A stretch of DNA of 64,000 bases from Streptomyces sp. Tue 6430 (GCA_021568835.1 JAKGSH010000010.1:3968001-4032000), one strand, 5' to 3'. Positions 17,170-28,124 are shown, numbered from the stretch's first letter. A program made the numbers and translations. The notes: a model not told the origin generated them from the sequence alone.

Positions 17170-19652
17170 ATGAGCAGCCTCTTTGACGACAGCTTCCTGG
17201 CGGACCTCCAGGCCCCCCGCGGCCACGACGAGGAACCCCCGCCGCCGCCCGAGGACGATCACTCTCCGGAACCGGTTCCGGACGATCTGTTCGGCGGGAA
17301 GTTCGACGTGCCGCCGGACCGGGACACCCACTACCGCGACGGCGCCCCGCGCCCCCGGTCGACGCGGCGGCGCTCCTGGAGGGGCTCAACGAGAACCAGC
17401 GCGCGGCCGTGGTCCACTCCGGCACCCCGCTGCTCATCGTCGCCGGTGCCGGCTCGGGCAAGACGCGTGTCCTGACCCACCGCATCGCCCACCTCCTCGG
17501 CGAGCGGCACGTCCACCCCGGCCAGATCCTCGCGATCACCTTCACCAACAAGGCCGCGGGCGAGATGAAGGAGCGCGTCGAGCAGCTCGTCGGCCCGCGG
17601 GCGAACGCGATGTGGGTGATGACCTTCCACAGCGCGTGCGTGCGCATCCTGCGCCGCGAGAGCAAGCGGCTCGGCTTCACCTCGTCGTTCTCGATCTACG
17701 ACGCCGCCGACTCCAAGCGCCTGATGGCCCTGGTCTGCCGCGACCTCGACCTCGACCCCAAGCGCTTCCCGCCCAAGTCCTTCAGCGCCAAGATCAGCAA
17801 CCTCAAGAACGAGCTGATCGACGAGGAGGACTTCGCCGTCCAGGCGGCCGACGGCTTCGAGAAGACCCTCGCGCAGGCCTACGCCATGTACCAGTCGCGG
17901 CTGCGCGAGGCGAACGCCCTCGACTTCGACGACCTGATCATGACGACGGTCAATCTCCTGCGCGCCTTCCCCGACGTCGCCGAGCACTACCGGCGCCGTT
18001 TCCGGCACGTCCTCGTCGACGAGTACCAGGACACCAACCACGCCCAGTACGCCCTGGTCAGGGAGCTCGTCGGCGCCGTCGGACAGCCGGTGGACGTACC
18101 GCGGGACGCGGACGACCTGCCGCCCGCCGAGCTGTGCGTCGTGGGTGACGCCGACCAGTCGATCTACGCCTTCCGCGGGGCGACCATCCGCAACATCCTC
18201 CAGTTCGAGGAGGACTACCCGGACGCCACCACGATCCTGCTGGAGCAGAACTACCGCTCCACCCAGACGATCCTCACCGCCGCCAACGCCGTCATCGAGC
18301 GCAACGAGTCCCGCCGTCCCAAGAACCTGTGGACCAACGCGGGTGAGGGCGCGCGCATCACCGGCTACGTCGCCGACACCGAGCACGACGAGGCGCAGTT
18401 CGTCGCCGACGAGATAGACCGCCTCACGGACGCGGGCAAGGCCAAGGCCGGTGACGTCGCCGTCTTCTACCGGACCAACGCCCAGTCCCGCGTCTTCGAA
18501 GAGGTCTTCATCCGCGTCGGCCTGCCCTACAAGGTCGTCGGCGGCGTCCGCTTCTACGAGCGCAAGGAGGTCCGGGACGTCCTGGCCTACCTGCGCGTCC
18601 TCGCCAACCCCGAGGACTCGGTCCCGCTGCGCCGCATCCTCAACGTGCCCAAGCGCGGCATCGGCGAACGCGCCGAGGCGATGATCGACGCCCTCTCCCA
18701 GCGCGAGAGGATCAGCTTCCCGCAGGCCCTCAAGCGCGTCGACGAGGCCTACGGCATGGCCGCGCGCTCCACGAACGCCGTCAAGCGGTTCAACACGCTG
18801 ATGGAGGAACTGCGCACGGTCGTCGAGTCGGGAGCGGGACCGGCGACCGTCCTGGAGGCCGTGCTCGAACGCACCGGCTACCTGGCCGAGTTGCAGGCCT
18901 CCACCGACCCGCAGGACGAGACCCGTATCGAGAACCTCCAGGAACTCGCCGCCGTGGCCCTGGAGTTCGAGCAGGAGTCCGGCGAGGGCGAGGCGACCGG
19001 CTCGCTCTCCGACTTCCTGGAGCGGGTCGCGCTGGTCGCCGACTCCGACCAGATCCCGGACGAGAGCGAGGACGGCTCCGGCGTCATCACGCTCATGACC
19101 CTCCACACCGCCAAGGGCCTGGAGTTCCCGGTCGTCTTCCTCACCGGCATGGAGGACGGCGTGTTCCCGCACATGCGCGCCCTCGGCCAGACCAAGGAGC
19201 TGGAGGAGGAGCGCCGCCTGGCCTACGTCGGCATCACCCGCGCGCGGGAGCGGCTCTACCTGACGCGCTCGGCGCTGCGCAGCGCCTGGGGACAGCCGTC
19301 GTACAACCCGCCCTCGCGGTTCCTGGAGGAGATCCCGGCCGTGCACGTGGACTGGAAGCGGACGGGGGCGACCTCGCCCGTGTCCTCCGGCCCGGTGTCC
19401 GGGGTGGCGGCCTCGCTGTCGTCCCGCTCGCGTTCCTCGGCGGCCGGCGCGTCCGGCTTCGCCACGCGGCGCACCTCGGAGAAGCCGGTGATCGCCCTGG
19501 CGGTCGGCGACCGCGTCACCCACGACCAGTTCGGCCTCGGCACCGTCGTCGGCGTGCAGGGCACCGGCGCCAACGCGGAGGCGACGGTCGACTTCGGCGA
19601 GCCCAAGCCGAAGCGGCTGCTGCTGCGCTACGCGCCGGTGGAGAAGCTGTAG
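17170..19652 (+). CDS. pcrA: ATP-dependent DNA helicase PcrA/UvrD1 (frame-broken near 5' end)
   Basis: About 827 aa when repaired. SF1A 3'-5' helicase: Walker A GAGSGKTRVLT, motif Ia ITFTNKAAGEM, motif II LVDEYQDTN, motif III VGDADQSIYAFRGA, motif IV LEQNYRST, motif V MTLHTAKGLEFPVV, motif VI YVGITRARERLYLT, and a C-terminal Tudor-like segment GDRVTHDQFGLGTVVGVQG. It unwinds DNA in repair and clears proteins from DNA. The first 62 residues (MSSLFDDSFLADL...) lie in another frame; adding one C to the run 17352-17356 joins APRPP to VDAAALLEGLNENQRAAVVHSG. Since the gene is important for growth I treat this as a sequence error. GGAG is 4 nt before the ATG. Confidence 0.95.
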
Positions 19653-19665
19653 CGCGCACGGCACG

Positions 19666-19698
19666 AGCCCCCGGCGCCGGACCGACGGCGGGGGCTCA
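19666..19698. terminator. Bidirectional terminator between pcrA and the M23 gene
   Basis: A 9-bp stem GAGCCCCCG (19666-19674) with CGGGGGCTC (19690-19698) lies between two convergent genes, 14 nt after the pcrA stop and 20 nt after the stop of the other gene. Confidence 0.7.
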
Positions 19699-19717
19699 TC
19701 GCGGGGTCGAGGGGGGG

Positions 19718-21256
19718 CTACGTCGGGTCGAGCCCGTGGCTGCGCAGCCACGGCAGCGGGTCGATCGCGGAGCCTCCGCCCGGCCGGACCTCGAAGTGCA
19801 GGTGCGGTCCGGTGGAGTTGCCGGAGTTCCCGGAGTACGCGATCGGGTCGCCGGCCTTCACCGTCGTCCCGGAGGCGACGCGGTAGCTGGAGAGGTGGCA
19901 GTACCAGGTCTCCGTGCCGTCCTTCGCCGTCACGATCATCATGTTGCCGTAGGCGCTGTTCCACTGGGTGCGGACGGTGCCGTCGGTCGCCGCCATCACG
20001 GTGGTGCCGTAGGACACCGGGAAGTCGATGCCGCTGTGCAGCGACATCCAGTTGACGCCGGACTGGCCGTAGTAGGCGCTCAGGCCGTGGTTGCCGACCG
20101 GCAGCGCGTACTTGGGGCGCAGCCGCTCCTTGCGGGCCGCCTCCGCCGCCGCCTTCTTCTTCTCGGCTTCCTGCTGGGCCTTGAGGTCGATGCGTTCCTG
20201 CGTGCGGCTGGCCCGGTCGGCGAAGGCGTCGGCCTCGGCGGTGAGCGTCTGGAGCTGGGTGTCCAGCATGTTGTTCGCGGTGGACGGCTTCACCGCCTGT
20301 GCCTCGGAGGCGGACGCCGTGGTGTCCTGGTCGTCGCCACCGGTCAGGGTGCCCACCGAGGCCGCCGCGATACCGGCGACGCCCATGACGCACGCCGAGG
20401 GCACGGCCACCGTCAGCAGCGCGGAGCGCCGCGCGGGCGTACGGCGCCGGGAACGGTTCGCGTTGCGGGTGGCGGCCCGGCCGAGCGGGACCGGAACGGC
20501 CTCCTCCTGGTCGTCGAGGAGGAACGGCGCGGCGTCGGCCGGCTCGTCGTCGCCGGGGCCGTCGCGGCCGACCTGCTCGAAGGTGGCGGTGGCCTGCTGG
20601 TCGAAGGGGATCTCGGCCTGCTGGTCGAAGGCGGTCTCGCCCGACGGGCCGTACTCGTCCGGCGCGTACTCGTCGCCGCTCTCCGCGGCCTCGCCGCCGT
20701 CGGAGTTCCACTGCGTCGCGTCGTAGGCGCCGGTGTCGAAGGTCTGCGTGCCCCATTCCCACTGCTGGGTCGGGTCGGCGGGAGCGCCGGCGTCGCCGGG
20801 CGCGCTCCAGGTGCCGGTGTCGCTCTCCGCGAGGGGGGATCCCCAGCCGCCGCCGTCGGTCGCCGTGGCCTGCGGCGGGATGCCCGACAGCTGCTGCTGG
20901 TCGGCGGACCAGGCGGTGGTGTCGTAGGCGCCCGTGTCGTAGGCGGCGTGGTGCTGGGCCGCGTACGGGTCGTGGTTCAGGGTCTGGTGACTGCCCGTGG
21001 ACCACTGCGTGGCGTCGTGGACCCCGGTCGGGGCGGCCGGTGCGGCGTTGCCCGGCATGTGGCCGAAGAGGGGGTCGGCCGTGAAGTGGCCCGTGGCGTG
21101 CGCGCCGGTGTCGTAGGCGCCGGAGCCGTAGCCGTGGTACGTGGTGAAGTCGCCGTACTGGGCCTCCGGGGAGCCGTACGACGCCTGGTGCGCCGGTGCG
21201 GCGTCGGAAGCCGGAGCCGGGGTGGTCATGGTCCCCGACGGGTGACGGTCGTCCAC
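19718..21256 (-). CDS. M23 (LytM) metallopeptidase with large cytoplasmic low-complexity N-terminus
   Basis: 512 aa. About 240 residues rich in Asp, Gly, Gln and aromatic residues, with repeated DTGAYD and ATQW steps, precede a basic stretch (RRRTPARRSA), one membrane helix (VAVPSACVMGVAGIAAASVG) and an extracellular part: a short coiled coil (AEADAFADRASRTQERIDLKAQQEAEKKK) and an M23 domain with Zn ligands in HSGIDF and HLHFEV. It is therefore an inner-membrane-anchored peptidoglycan hydrolase or LytM-type activator with a long intracellular tail. GTG 21256 is chosen; TTG 21259 and ATG 21229 are alternatives. Upstream lie two sets of direct repeats. Confidence 0.9.
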   Translation of the reverse strand: MDDRHPSGTMTTPAPASDAAPAHQASYGSPEAQYGDFTTYHGYGSGAYDTGAHATGHFTADPLFGHMPGNAAPAAPTGVHDATQWSTGSHQTLNHDPYAAQHHAAYDTGAYDTTAWSADQQQLSGIPPQATATDGGGWGSPLAESDTGTWSAPGDAGAPADPTQQWEWGTQTFDTGAYDATQWNSDGGEAAESGDEYAPDEYGPSGETAFDQQAEIPFDQQATATFEQVGRDGPGDDEPADAAPFLLDDQEEAVPVPLGRAATRNANRSRRRTPARRSALLTVAVPSACVMGVAGIAAASVGTLTGGDDQDTTASASEAQAVKPSTANNMLDTQLQTLTAEADAFADRASRTQERIDLKAQQEAEKKKAAAEAARKERLRPKYALPVGNHGLSAYYGQSGVNWMSLHSGIDFPVSYGTTVMAATDGTVRTQWNSAYGNMMIVTAKDGTETWYCHLSSYRVASGTTVKAGDPIAYSGNSGNSTGPHLHFEVRPGGGSAIDPLPWLRSHGLDPT

Positions 21257-21275
21257 CAACTTCTCTCTCGCCTAG

Positions 21276-21315
21276 ACAACAGGGTCTGCCAGAGCACAAC
21301 AGGGGCTGCCAGAGC
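21276..21315. repeat. 20-bp direct repeat in the M23 promoter region
   Basis: ACAACAGGG(T/G)CTGCCAGAGC occurs twice head to tail (21276-21295, 21296-21315) immediately upstream of the M23 start. One mismatch between copies. Confidence 0.8.
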
Positions 21316-21433
21316 AGTGCGGCGACTGTACCCGGCGGTATGCGGGCGCGACAATCTTCCGCAGGTTTCATGCCTGCGGGAAAGGGGCATTCGGTGGGGT
21401 TTCGGGGAAGGGCGGGCACGGGTTTGGCCCTAC

Positions 21434-21453
21434 GTTCGAAATTTGTTCGAAAT
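21434..21453. promoter_or_regulatory. Two GTTCGAAAT half-sites 11 bp apart
   Basis: GTTCGAAAT at 21434-21442 and 21445-21453, each holding the palindrome TTCGAA, spaced one helical turn apart in AT-rich DNA that stands out from its surroundings, about 180 bp upstream of the M23 start. Candidate operator; the factor is unknown. The rest of 21257-21604 holds no gene. Confidence 0.4.
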
Positions 21454-21604
21454 CTGACGACCGTCCCGGTGCGGGGTGGGGCCGGTAAGTCGGCCGTGCG
21501 GAGGGGCTGTTATGTCACCGCATGTCTCTTTGTGGCCGAAAGTGGCGACGGGCGTCCGATCGCGGAGTGCCGGTGACGCCTTCCGGTCGTCCGGACGGTT
21601 GTTC

Positions 21605-22521
21605 TCAGGCGACTGTCAGGTCGCCGGTGTGCGTGGCGGGCGTGCCGGGCGTGGCGTCCGCCGCCGTGCCGTCTCCGTCGAGGGCGTCCCGTATGCCGGT
21701 CGCGACGGCCGGGTGCACGGGGAGGGCGAGGTGACCGATGCCGCTCACCTGCACGTTCTTCGCCAGGAGGTCGGGGTGGTCGAGGCGGGCGGCCTCCAGC
21801 GGCGCCATCAGGTGGTCCAGATCGCTCCAGAAGCTGACGAAGCGTGTACGGCAGCCGGGTGCGGGCCGGGACAGTTCCTCGATGACCTCCGAGCCGGGGC
21901 GCATCTGGCGCACGATCGGGTGGGCGTTCGCCAGCGGCGCCACCCGGGTCCCGGCGTGCGGGGTGCCCAGCGTGACCAGTGTCCGCACGCGCGCGTCGCC
22001 GCCCAGCCGCTGTACGTAGTAGCGGGCGATCAGCCCGCCGAGGCTGTGCCCCACGACGTCCACCCGGCTGCTGCCGGTGCGCTGGCAGATCTCCTCGATG
22101 TGCCGTCCGAGCAGTTCGGCGGCGATCCGGATGTCGCAGGTCAGCGGCGAGTAGTTGAGCGACTCCACACGGTGCCTGCCGTGCTGGGCGAGGCTGCGGC
22201 GCAGCAGGACGAAGACGGAGCGGTTGTCGATGAATCCGTGCAGGAGGACGACCGGGGGCGGGCCCTGCGTCGGCAGCCGCGCCGGATCCCCGGCCCTCTC
22301 GGCCCTCGCGGCGCCGACGTCCGGGGAAGCGCGGGCACGGTTTCGCCACGGCGCTCCTGGACGATGCCGGAGGGGTACAGGAGGAGGTGCCCCGTGAGGA
22401 TCGCGAGTTCCAGGGCGGTCGCCTTCAGGAGCGTCGCGGAGAGTCCCACCAGTCCGCTCGGCAGCAGGCGCCGACAGAGGCGGTGGGGGAGAAAGGGCTC
22501 CAGGGCCCGGGTGACCTGCAT
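21605..22521 (-). CDS. Lipase/esterase of the alpha/beta-hydrolase fold (frame-broken)
   Basis: About 305 aa when repaired. ATG 22521 has a near-perfect AGGAGG 8 nt upstream. A hydrophobic N-terminal helix (GLVGLSATLLKATALELAILTGHLLLYPSG) anchors or exports it. The oxyanion segment VVLLHGFIDNRSVF, the nucleophile elbow VVGHSLGGLIARYY, and TLVTLGTPHAGT are typical of bacterial triacylglycerol lipases; acid and His candidates lie in FWSDLDHLMAP and SGIGHLAL. The frame breaks at the G-run 22323-22326; one added C in the sense strand joins VPALP to PDVGAARAERAGDPARL. Confidence 0.85.
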
Positions 22522-22985
22522 GGCCGACCTCCTGTCGGCACGCCGAGGACGGCTCTGACCCCCGTGTGCCCTCATGGAAGTCGCGGCGGAGGCGGTCGGC
22601 GGAGCGTGAAGGGCGGTGCGGTGGGGTGAGCGGTCTGCTCCCGGTGCTCCTGACGTCGACGACCCTGTCCTGCCTGCCCGTCCAGCCTGCGCCGATACGT
22701 CACGCTGCCACGGCGCGCGGTCTGCGACGCGGCGGTGCGGCGACCTCTGTGCGGCTCCCGCTTACGCGGATCTGTCCCGGGTTCCCCGTTCGGGGAGAGA
22801 CAACCGCGTTCGGTGAACGTGTCCCATGGTGTGATTTCCCCCTCGGTACGCACCGTGAAACCGCCGGTTGCGGGATGCTGGGGATCTGGGGATAACGTTC
22901 GTTCACTTCCCCGGCCGGTGTGGTGGTACCTCTCGGTACGCAGGGAATCGGTACGGATGGATGTAGTCGCTTCATGGAGGCAGTG

Positions 22986-23402
<417 letters not shown>

Positions 23403-23504
23403 GGCGGTCCCGAGCGGGCGGGGTGGCCCGTACCGGTCGTCCGGGGCGGCGCCCCGCACCCCGCCTCACCCCTGACGGGCCGCACGCGGCACGGACGGGC
23501 CGGA

Positions 23505-23536
23505 CGCGTGCGCACGGAACCGCGTGCGCACGGAAC
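23505..23536. repeat. 16-bp tandem repeat downstream of icmB
   Basis: CGCGTGCGCACGGAAC occurs at 23505-23520 and 23521-23536, followed by a partial third copy. Intergenic between icmB and the convergent DUF5691 gene. Confidence 0.8.
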
Positions 23537-23624
23537 CGCGTGCGGGACGTGGGCGTGCGGGACGGGGACGTGCCGACGCGCATACGCGCAGGATGCGGGT
23601 TCGGGGCGGGGGCGTGGGCCGGTG

Positions 23625-25228
23625 TCATCGCACCGCGCCCAGTTCCTCGCTCATCACGGCCCGCAACCGCAGCGTCGTCCCCAGGCGCTGGAACGCCTCC
23701 GCCCAGTAGCCTCCGGCGCCGGGCGAGGCGTCCTCCGGCTCCTCCGGAACCGCCAGCAGGCCGTCGAGGCGGGCGGCCTCCGCCGGATCGAGGCAGCGTT
23801 CCGCAAGGCCCATCACCCCACTGAAACTCCACGGGTAACTCCCCGCGTCCCGGGCGATGTTGAGCGCGTCGAGAACCGCCCGGCCCAACGGCGCGGCCCA
23901 CGGTACCGCGCACACCCCGAGCAGCTGGAACGCCTCCGACAGGCCGTGCGCCGCGATGAAACCGGCCACCCAGCCGGCCCGTTCGCCCGTCGGCAGGGTG
24001 CCCAGCAGTCTGGCCCGCTCCGCGAGGGACACGGCCCCCGGCCCGCCCGCCTCCGGCGCCGACGGCGCTCCGAGCAACGCCCGCGACCAGTCGGCGTCCC
24101 GCTGCCGTACGGCCGCCCGGCACCAGGCCGCGTGCAGTTCGCCCGTCCAGTCGTCGGCCACCGGCAGCGCGAGGATCTCCTCCGGCGTACGGCCGCCCAG
24201 CCGCGCCGGCCAGCAGGCGAGCGGGGACGACTCCACCAGCTGGCCGAGCCACCAGGACCGTTCGCCCCGGCCGGGCGGTGCCTTGGGCACCACGCCGTCG
24301 CGCTCCATGGCCGCGTCGCACTCGTGCGGCGCCTCCACGACGATCGTCGCGGTGTCCCGCGTGTGGTCGACGGCCACGCACGCGGTGGCCCGCACCGCCA
24401 TCCGCGCGGCCAGCGCCGATCCCGGCAGCGCCGACAGCAACTCCGCCGCCGTGGCACGCACATTGCGGCTGCGGTCGGCCAGTGCCCGTTCCAGGAAGGG
24501 CTCGTCCCGGGGACCGAGGCCGGTGCGCAGCGAGTCGAGGAACATCAGACGGTCCTCGGCGCGCTCCGTCGGCCAGGTCGACTCCAGCAGTGCGCGGGCG
24601 GCTTCGGGATCGCGGGAGCGGATCGACGCGAGGAGGGCGACCCGCTCGGCGAACAGGCCCTCCTGCCACAGTTCCGCGATCCGGCCGGTCTCCTCCGGGC
24701 CCGGCAGGGACGTGCCGCCGCCCGGCGTCGAACGCAGGGCGAACCGCCACTCCGGATTGAGGCGGGCCAGCCACAGCGCACGCGGGCCCGCGAACTCGAG
24801 CGCCGCCGGGCGCAGGTCGGTGCGGCCGCGTGCCGCGTCCAGCAGAGCGGGCAGCGTCTCGGAGGGGGCGGCGAAACCACGGGCGTTGGCGGCCGCCAGC
24901 CACTGGGGCAGCAACTCCATCAGGTCCGGCGCCGTGCCCCTGCGGCCGCCTCCGGCGCTGCCGGGGCGGTCGGCCAGCAGGCGGGCCAGCCGGCGGGCCG
25001 CGGCGGCGGGCAGCGCCGGGCGCGGGTCCTCGGGGCCGGTTCGGGCCGGGGGGCCGCCCGCCCCGGCCGCAGCCCGGCCCGCCGCCGCAGGGTCTCGGCG
25101 GCCGCCGCGTCCAGCAACGCCGAGGACGCGGAGCGGCCGGGCGGCACGTCCGGCGGCGTACGCCGGTCCGTCCCGAGCAGGGCCATGGCGACGAGATCGT
25201 CCCAGGAGGCCGGTGCGGTACCGCTCAT
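23625..25228 (-). CDS. DUF5691-family protein of the MoxR/VWA/SWIM locus (frame-broken)
   Basis: About 534 aa when repaired. The start MSGTAPASWDDLVAMALLGTDRR and the later HEAT-like helical stretches (EPFLERALADRSRNVRATAAELLSALPGS, PWAAPLGRAVLDALNIARDAGSYPWSF) are typical of this all-helical family, whose function is unknown and which travels with SWIM and MoxR/VWA genes. The frame breaks between 25030 and 25067, either in a G6 run or at GAGG, one base lost. AAGGGA precedes the ATG. It lies 230 bp downstream of the SWIM gene in the same direction and is probably co-transcribed from the damage-type promoter at 26832-26854. Confidence 0.7.
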
Positions 25229-25456
25229 GTGGTTCCCTTCTGGATCACCGAGTCGAGTGGCGGGGTGGGTCGCGGACGTGGCCTTCCCGACCGGCCGACC
25301 GGCCGAGACCAGCCGAGGTCGAGACCCAAGCCGAGGTCGAGGCCGAGGCCGAAGGCGAGACCGGTGTCGGGACGGTGCGGGGCGGACGGCAGGGCGGGCA
25401 CGGGCCGGGTGCGGGTGCCGGATCCCCTTGCGGGGGCCGGGCGGAGCCTCAGGGGA

Positions 25457-26825
25457 TCAGCACAGGTGGACCGCCCTTCCCGGGGTCGTCGGCCAGGCGG
25501 TCAGGGGCGTGAAGCCGCGGTGGCCGCACTCGCCGAAGACCTTGACGGGAGCACCCCCCGAGAGGGCGACCAGGCGCCACAGCCCGGGTCGGGCCGTCGC
25601 CGCCGGCGTGAGCGGCAGCGCCGTGTCCCCGTCGGCGTCCGCCAGTTGCCAGGAGGCCCCGTCCGGCGTGGGGACGACGTCGTCCAGGGTCACCGGCACC
25701 GAGTCGAGCCAGGGATCGTCCCGCAGCGCCGAGCCGTAGCGGGCGGCGGCTTCCGCCGTGGTCACACCGTCCGGCCGGACCGCGGTGGGCACGGGCGGCG
25801 AGAACTGCTCACCCAGGGCGCCCCGCTGCTGCCCGGTGCCCGGGTACGCCGACACCCCCGCGTCCAGGGTCAGACCGGCCGGCAGCGAGAGTTCGGGTGC
25901 GCGGCCGGCGGCTCCATAGGAGAGGAGGAGCGTCGTGCGGCCCGACGTGGTGCCGTACAGCCAGATGCGGCGGGTCGTCAGTCTCGGGTCCGGGACGTCG
26001 TACTGGGCGAGGACCAGCCAGTCGTCGCGCAGCGGCGGTCCGTCCGGCGGCCGGGTGAGACCGACACGGGTGCGGACCGTCGCCGCCAGGGCCTCCGGCA
26101 GCCGGTCGCGGTGCAGCCAGCCCTGACCGAGGAGGTGGAGCAGCGCGCACTCCTCCAGCAGCCGCACCGGCCAGCCGGGCCCGGACGCGGGCACGGCCCC
26201 GACTCCCGCACGCGCGCCGCCAGCCCGGGGGCCTGGGCGTCGACCATCCGGGCCGCCGTCTCCTCCCACAGCCCGTACCCCGCCTGCCCGGCCGCGGCCA
26301 GGCCGGAACGCAGGAGGTCGGCGAGCCGTTGCTCCAGCTCCGTCGCCCCCGCGGTGACGCGCTCGGCACGGCGCTCGGCCCGGCGACGGGCCGCCTCCGG
26401 ATCGGCGGGGCCCGCTCCGGAACTCCCCGCGGCCGCCCCCCGTTCCCCCTGCGGGTGTGTCCGCCGCGCCGCGAGCCACGTCCGCGCCCAGTCCGGAGCC
26501 CGCTCCCCGCTCCGGCCGGCACCGCCTCCTCCCCCTCCGACCAGAGCAGCAACAACCCCAGCGCGTGTGTGCACGGGACCTTCCGGCTCGGACAACTGCA
26601 GCTGTACGCGGGCCCGGACGGGTCCCCGACGTCGACGACCGTCCGGTACGGGCCGTCGCCACCGCCGCTGCCCCCGCACAGCCCCCACACCGCCCCCTCC
26701 CCGGAACAGCCCGTCCCGGACCACGGACCGGCCGCGCCGAGTTTGCTCCCCGCTTTGCGTGACCCGGCGTCAGGCGTCAGTGCCAGCACCTGGTCCACGG
26801 TCCAGCGCACCCCCTGCTGTGTCAT
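25457..26825 (-). CDS. SWIM zinc-finger protein of the MoxR/VWA locus (two frame breaks)
   Basis: About 456 aa when repaired. The SWIM motif C-x-C-x-n-C-x-H is complete in YSCSCPSRKVPCTHALGLLLLW (residues about 78-99). The rest is a large domain with RLADLLRSGL, RLLEECALLHLLGQGWLHRDRLPEALAA and a C-terminal beta-rich part, as in E. coli YehQ-type proteins. SWIM fingers bind DNA or proteins. Adding a base at 26505-26508 and at 26197-26200 gives one continuous frame. There is no ribosome site: a -10 box ends 6 nt before the ATG, so the mRNA should be leaderless. Divergent from the MoxR gene. Confidence 0.8.
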
Positions 26826-26831
26826 GTCTCG

Positions 26832-26854
26832 AAGGTAGATCCCCCCACTGACAA
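26832..26854 (-). promoter_or_regulatory. PafBC/RecA-NDp-type promoter of the SWIM operon
   Basis: On the minus strand TTGTCAGTG (26854-26846), 8 nt, TACCTT (26837-26832): a perfect match to TTGTCRGTG-N8-TANNNT. The -10 ends 6 nt before the ATG. Confidence 0.8.
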
Positions 26855-26903
26855 TCGGTCCCCGAAAGGCCCTCGCGGGGGTGTTCTCGCAGGTCGGAGT
26901 GCG

Positions 26904-26926
26904 TTGTCAGTGGGGTGGTGCAAGGT
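26904..26926 (+). promoter_or_regulatory. PafBC/RecA-NDp-type promoter of the MoxR operon
   Basis: TTGTCAGTG (26904-26912), 8 nt, CAAGGT (26921-26926). The upstream half is perfect; the -10 box has C for T at its first position. TTGTCAGTGGGG is shared with the divergent promoter 50 bp away. Confidence 0.65.
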
Positions 26927-26969
26927 GGACACCAGATCCGAACCGGCCGAGCTGGAGGGGGCCTCAGCC

Positions 26970-28124
26970 ATGTCAGTCAGCGTTGGACCGACGTCCGCCG
27001 AACCACGCCACGACCACTCCGCGCCCGCGAACGGCACACCCGGGCAGGAGGTCCTGAGGCCGCACGCGGAGGACGCCTTCGCCCACGAACTCGCGGCGCT
27101 GGCCGCTCAGGACGACCGTCCGCGCCCCGCCCGCTGGAAGCTCTCGCCGTGGGCGGTCGCCACCTATCTCCTCGGCGGCACCCTGCCGGACGGCACCGTG
27201 ATCACACCGAAGTACGTGGGCCCGCGCCGCGTCGTCGAGGTCGCCGTCACCACGCTCGCCACCGACCGCGCCCTTCTCCTGCTCGGTGTGCCCGGCACCG
27301 CCAAGACCTGGGTGTCCGAACACCTGGCCGCCGCTGTCAGCGGTGACTCGACCCTGCTGGTGCAGGGCACGGCGGGCACTCCGGAGGAGGCGATCCGCTA
27401 CGGCTGGAACTACGCGCAGCTGCTCGCCCACGGCCCCAGCCGGGCCGCGCTGGTGCCCAGCCCCGTCATGCGGGCCATGGCGGAGGGCATGACGGCACGG
27501 GTGGAGGAACTGACCCGCATTCCGGCCGACGTGCAGGACAGCCTCATCACCGTCCTGTCGGAGAAGACGCTGCCCATACCGGAGTTGGGGCAGGAGGTGC
27601 AGGCGGTCCGCGGCTTCAGCCTGATCGCCACGGCCAACGACCGCGACCGCGGGGTCAACGAGCTGTCCAGTGCCCTGCGCCGCCGTTTCAACACGGTGGT
27701 GCTGCCGCTGCCGGAGAGCGTCGAGGCCGAGGTCGACATCGTCACGCGTCGCGTCGGCCAGATCGGCCGCTCCCTCGACCTGCCGGCCGGGCCCGACGGC
27801 ATCGACGAGATCCGCCGAGTGGTGACCGTCTTCCGCGAACTGCGCGACGGGATCACCTCCGACGGCCGCACGAAGGTGAAGTCGCCGAGCGGCACCCTGT
27901 CGCCCGCGGAGGCGATCTCCGTGGTGACCGGCGGCCTCGCGCTCGCCACCCACTTCGGCGACGGCGTCCTGCGCCCGGCCGATGTCGCCGCGGGCCTCCT
28001 CGGCGCCGTCGTCCGTGACCCGGCCGCCGACCGGGTGGTGTGGCGGGAGTACCTGGAGGCGGTCGTCCGCGAGCGGGACGGCTGGGCGGACTTCTACCGG
28101 GCGTGCCGGGAGGTGACCGAGTGA
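26970..28124 (+). CDS. MoxR-family AAA+ ATPase (YehL-like)
   Basis: 384 aa; GGAGGGG precedes the ATG. Walker A is GVPGTAKTW; sensor 1 lies in FSLIATANDRD and the arginine finger region in ELSSALRRRFN. MoxR ATPases act as chaperones that remodel or load metal into partner complexes, usually with a VWA protein. Here the VWA gene is two genes downstream, and a SWIM protein is encoded divergently, as in E. coli yehL-yehM-yehP-yehQ. The complex and substrate are unknown. Promoter evidence points to DNA-damage induction. Confidence 0.92.
   Translation: MSVSVGPTSAEPRHDHSAPANGTPGQEVLRPHAEDAFAHELAALAAQDDRPRPARWKLSPWAVATYLLGGTLPDGTVITPKYVGPRRVVEVAVTTLATDRALLLLGVPGTAKTWVSEHLAAAVSGDSTLLVQGTAGTPEEAIRYGWNYAQLLAHGPSRAALVPSPVMRAMAEGMTARVEELTRIPADVQDSLITVLSEKTLPIPELGQEVQAVRGFSLIATANDRDRGVNELSSALRRRFNTVVLPLPESVEAEVDIVTRRVGQIGRSLDLPAGPDGIDEIRRVVTVFRELRDGITSDGRTKVKSPSGTLSPAEAISVVTGGLALATHFGDGVLRPADVAAGLLGAVVRDPAADRVVWREYLEAVVRERDGWADFYRACREVTE

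Noticed and set aside
17170..17409. pcrA as a pseudogene or with a start at 17409.
   Set aside because: Starting at 17409 removes part of the normal N-terminus, while one added C joins the family-typical NENQRAAVVHSG to a well-placed start and promoter.
17331..21419. A 1362-codon open frame on the minus strand across pcrA, and similar very long open frames elsewhere (for example 2602-5454 plus).
   Set aside because: High G+C leaves few stops. These frames lie antisense or out of frame to clear genes, have Arg/Ala/Gly/Pro-rich translations and no domain.
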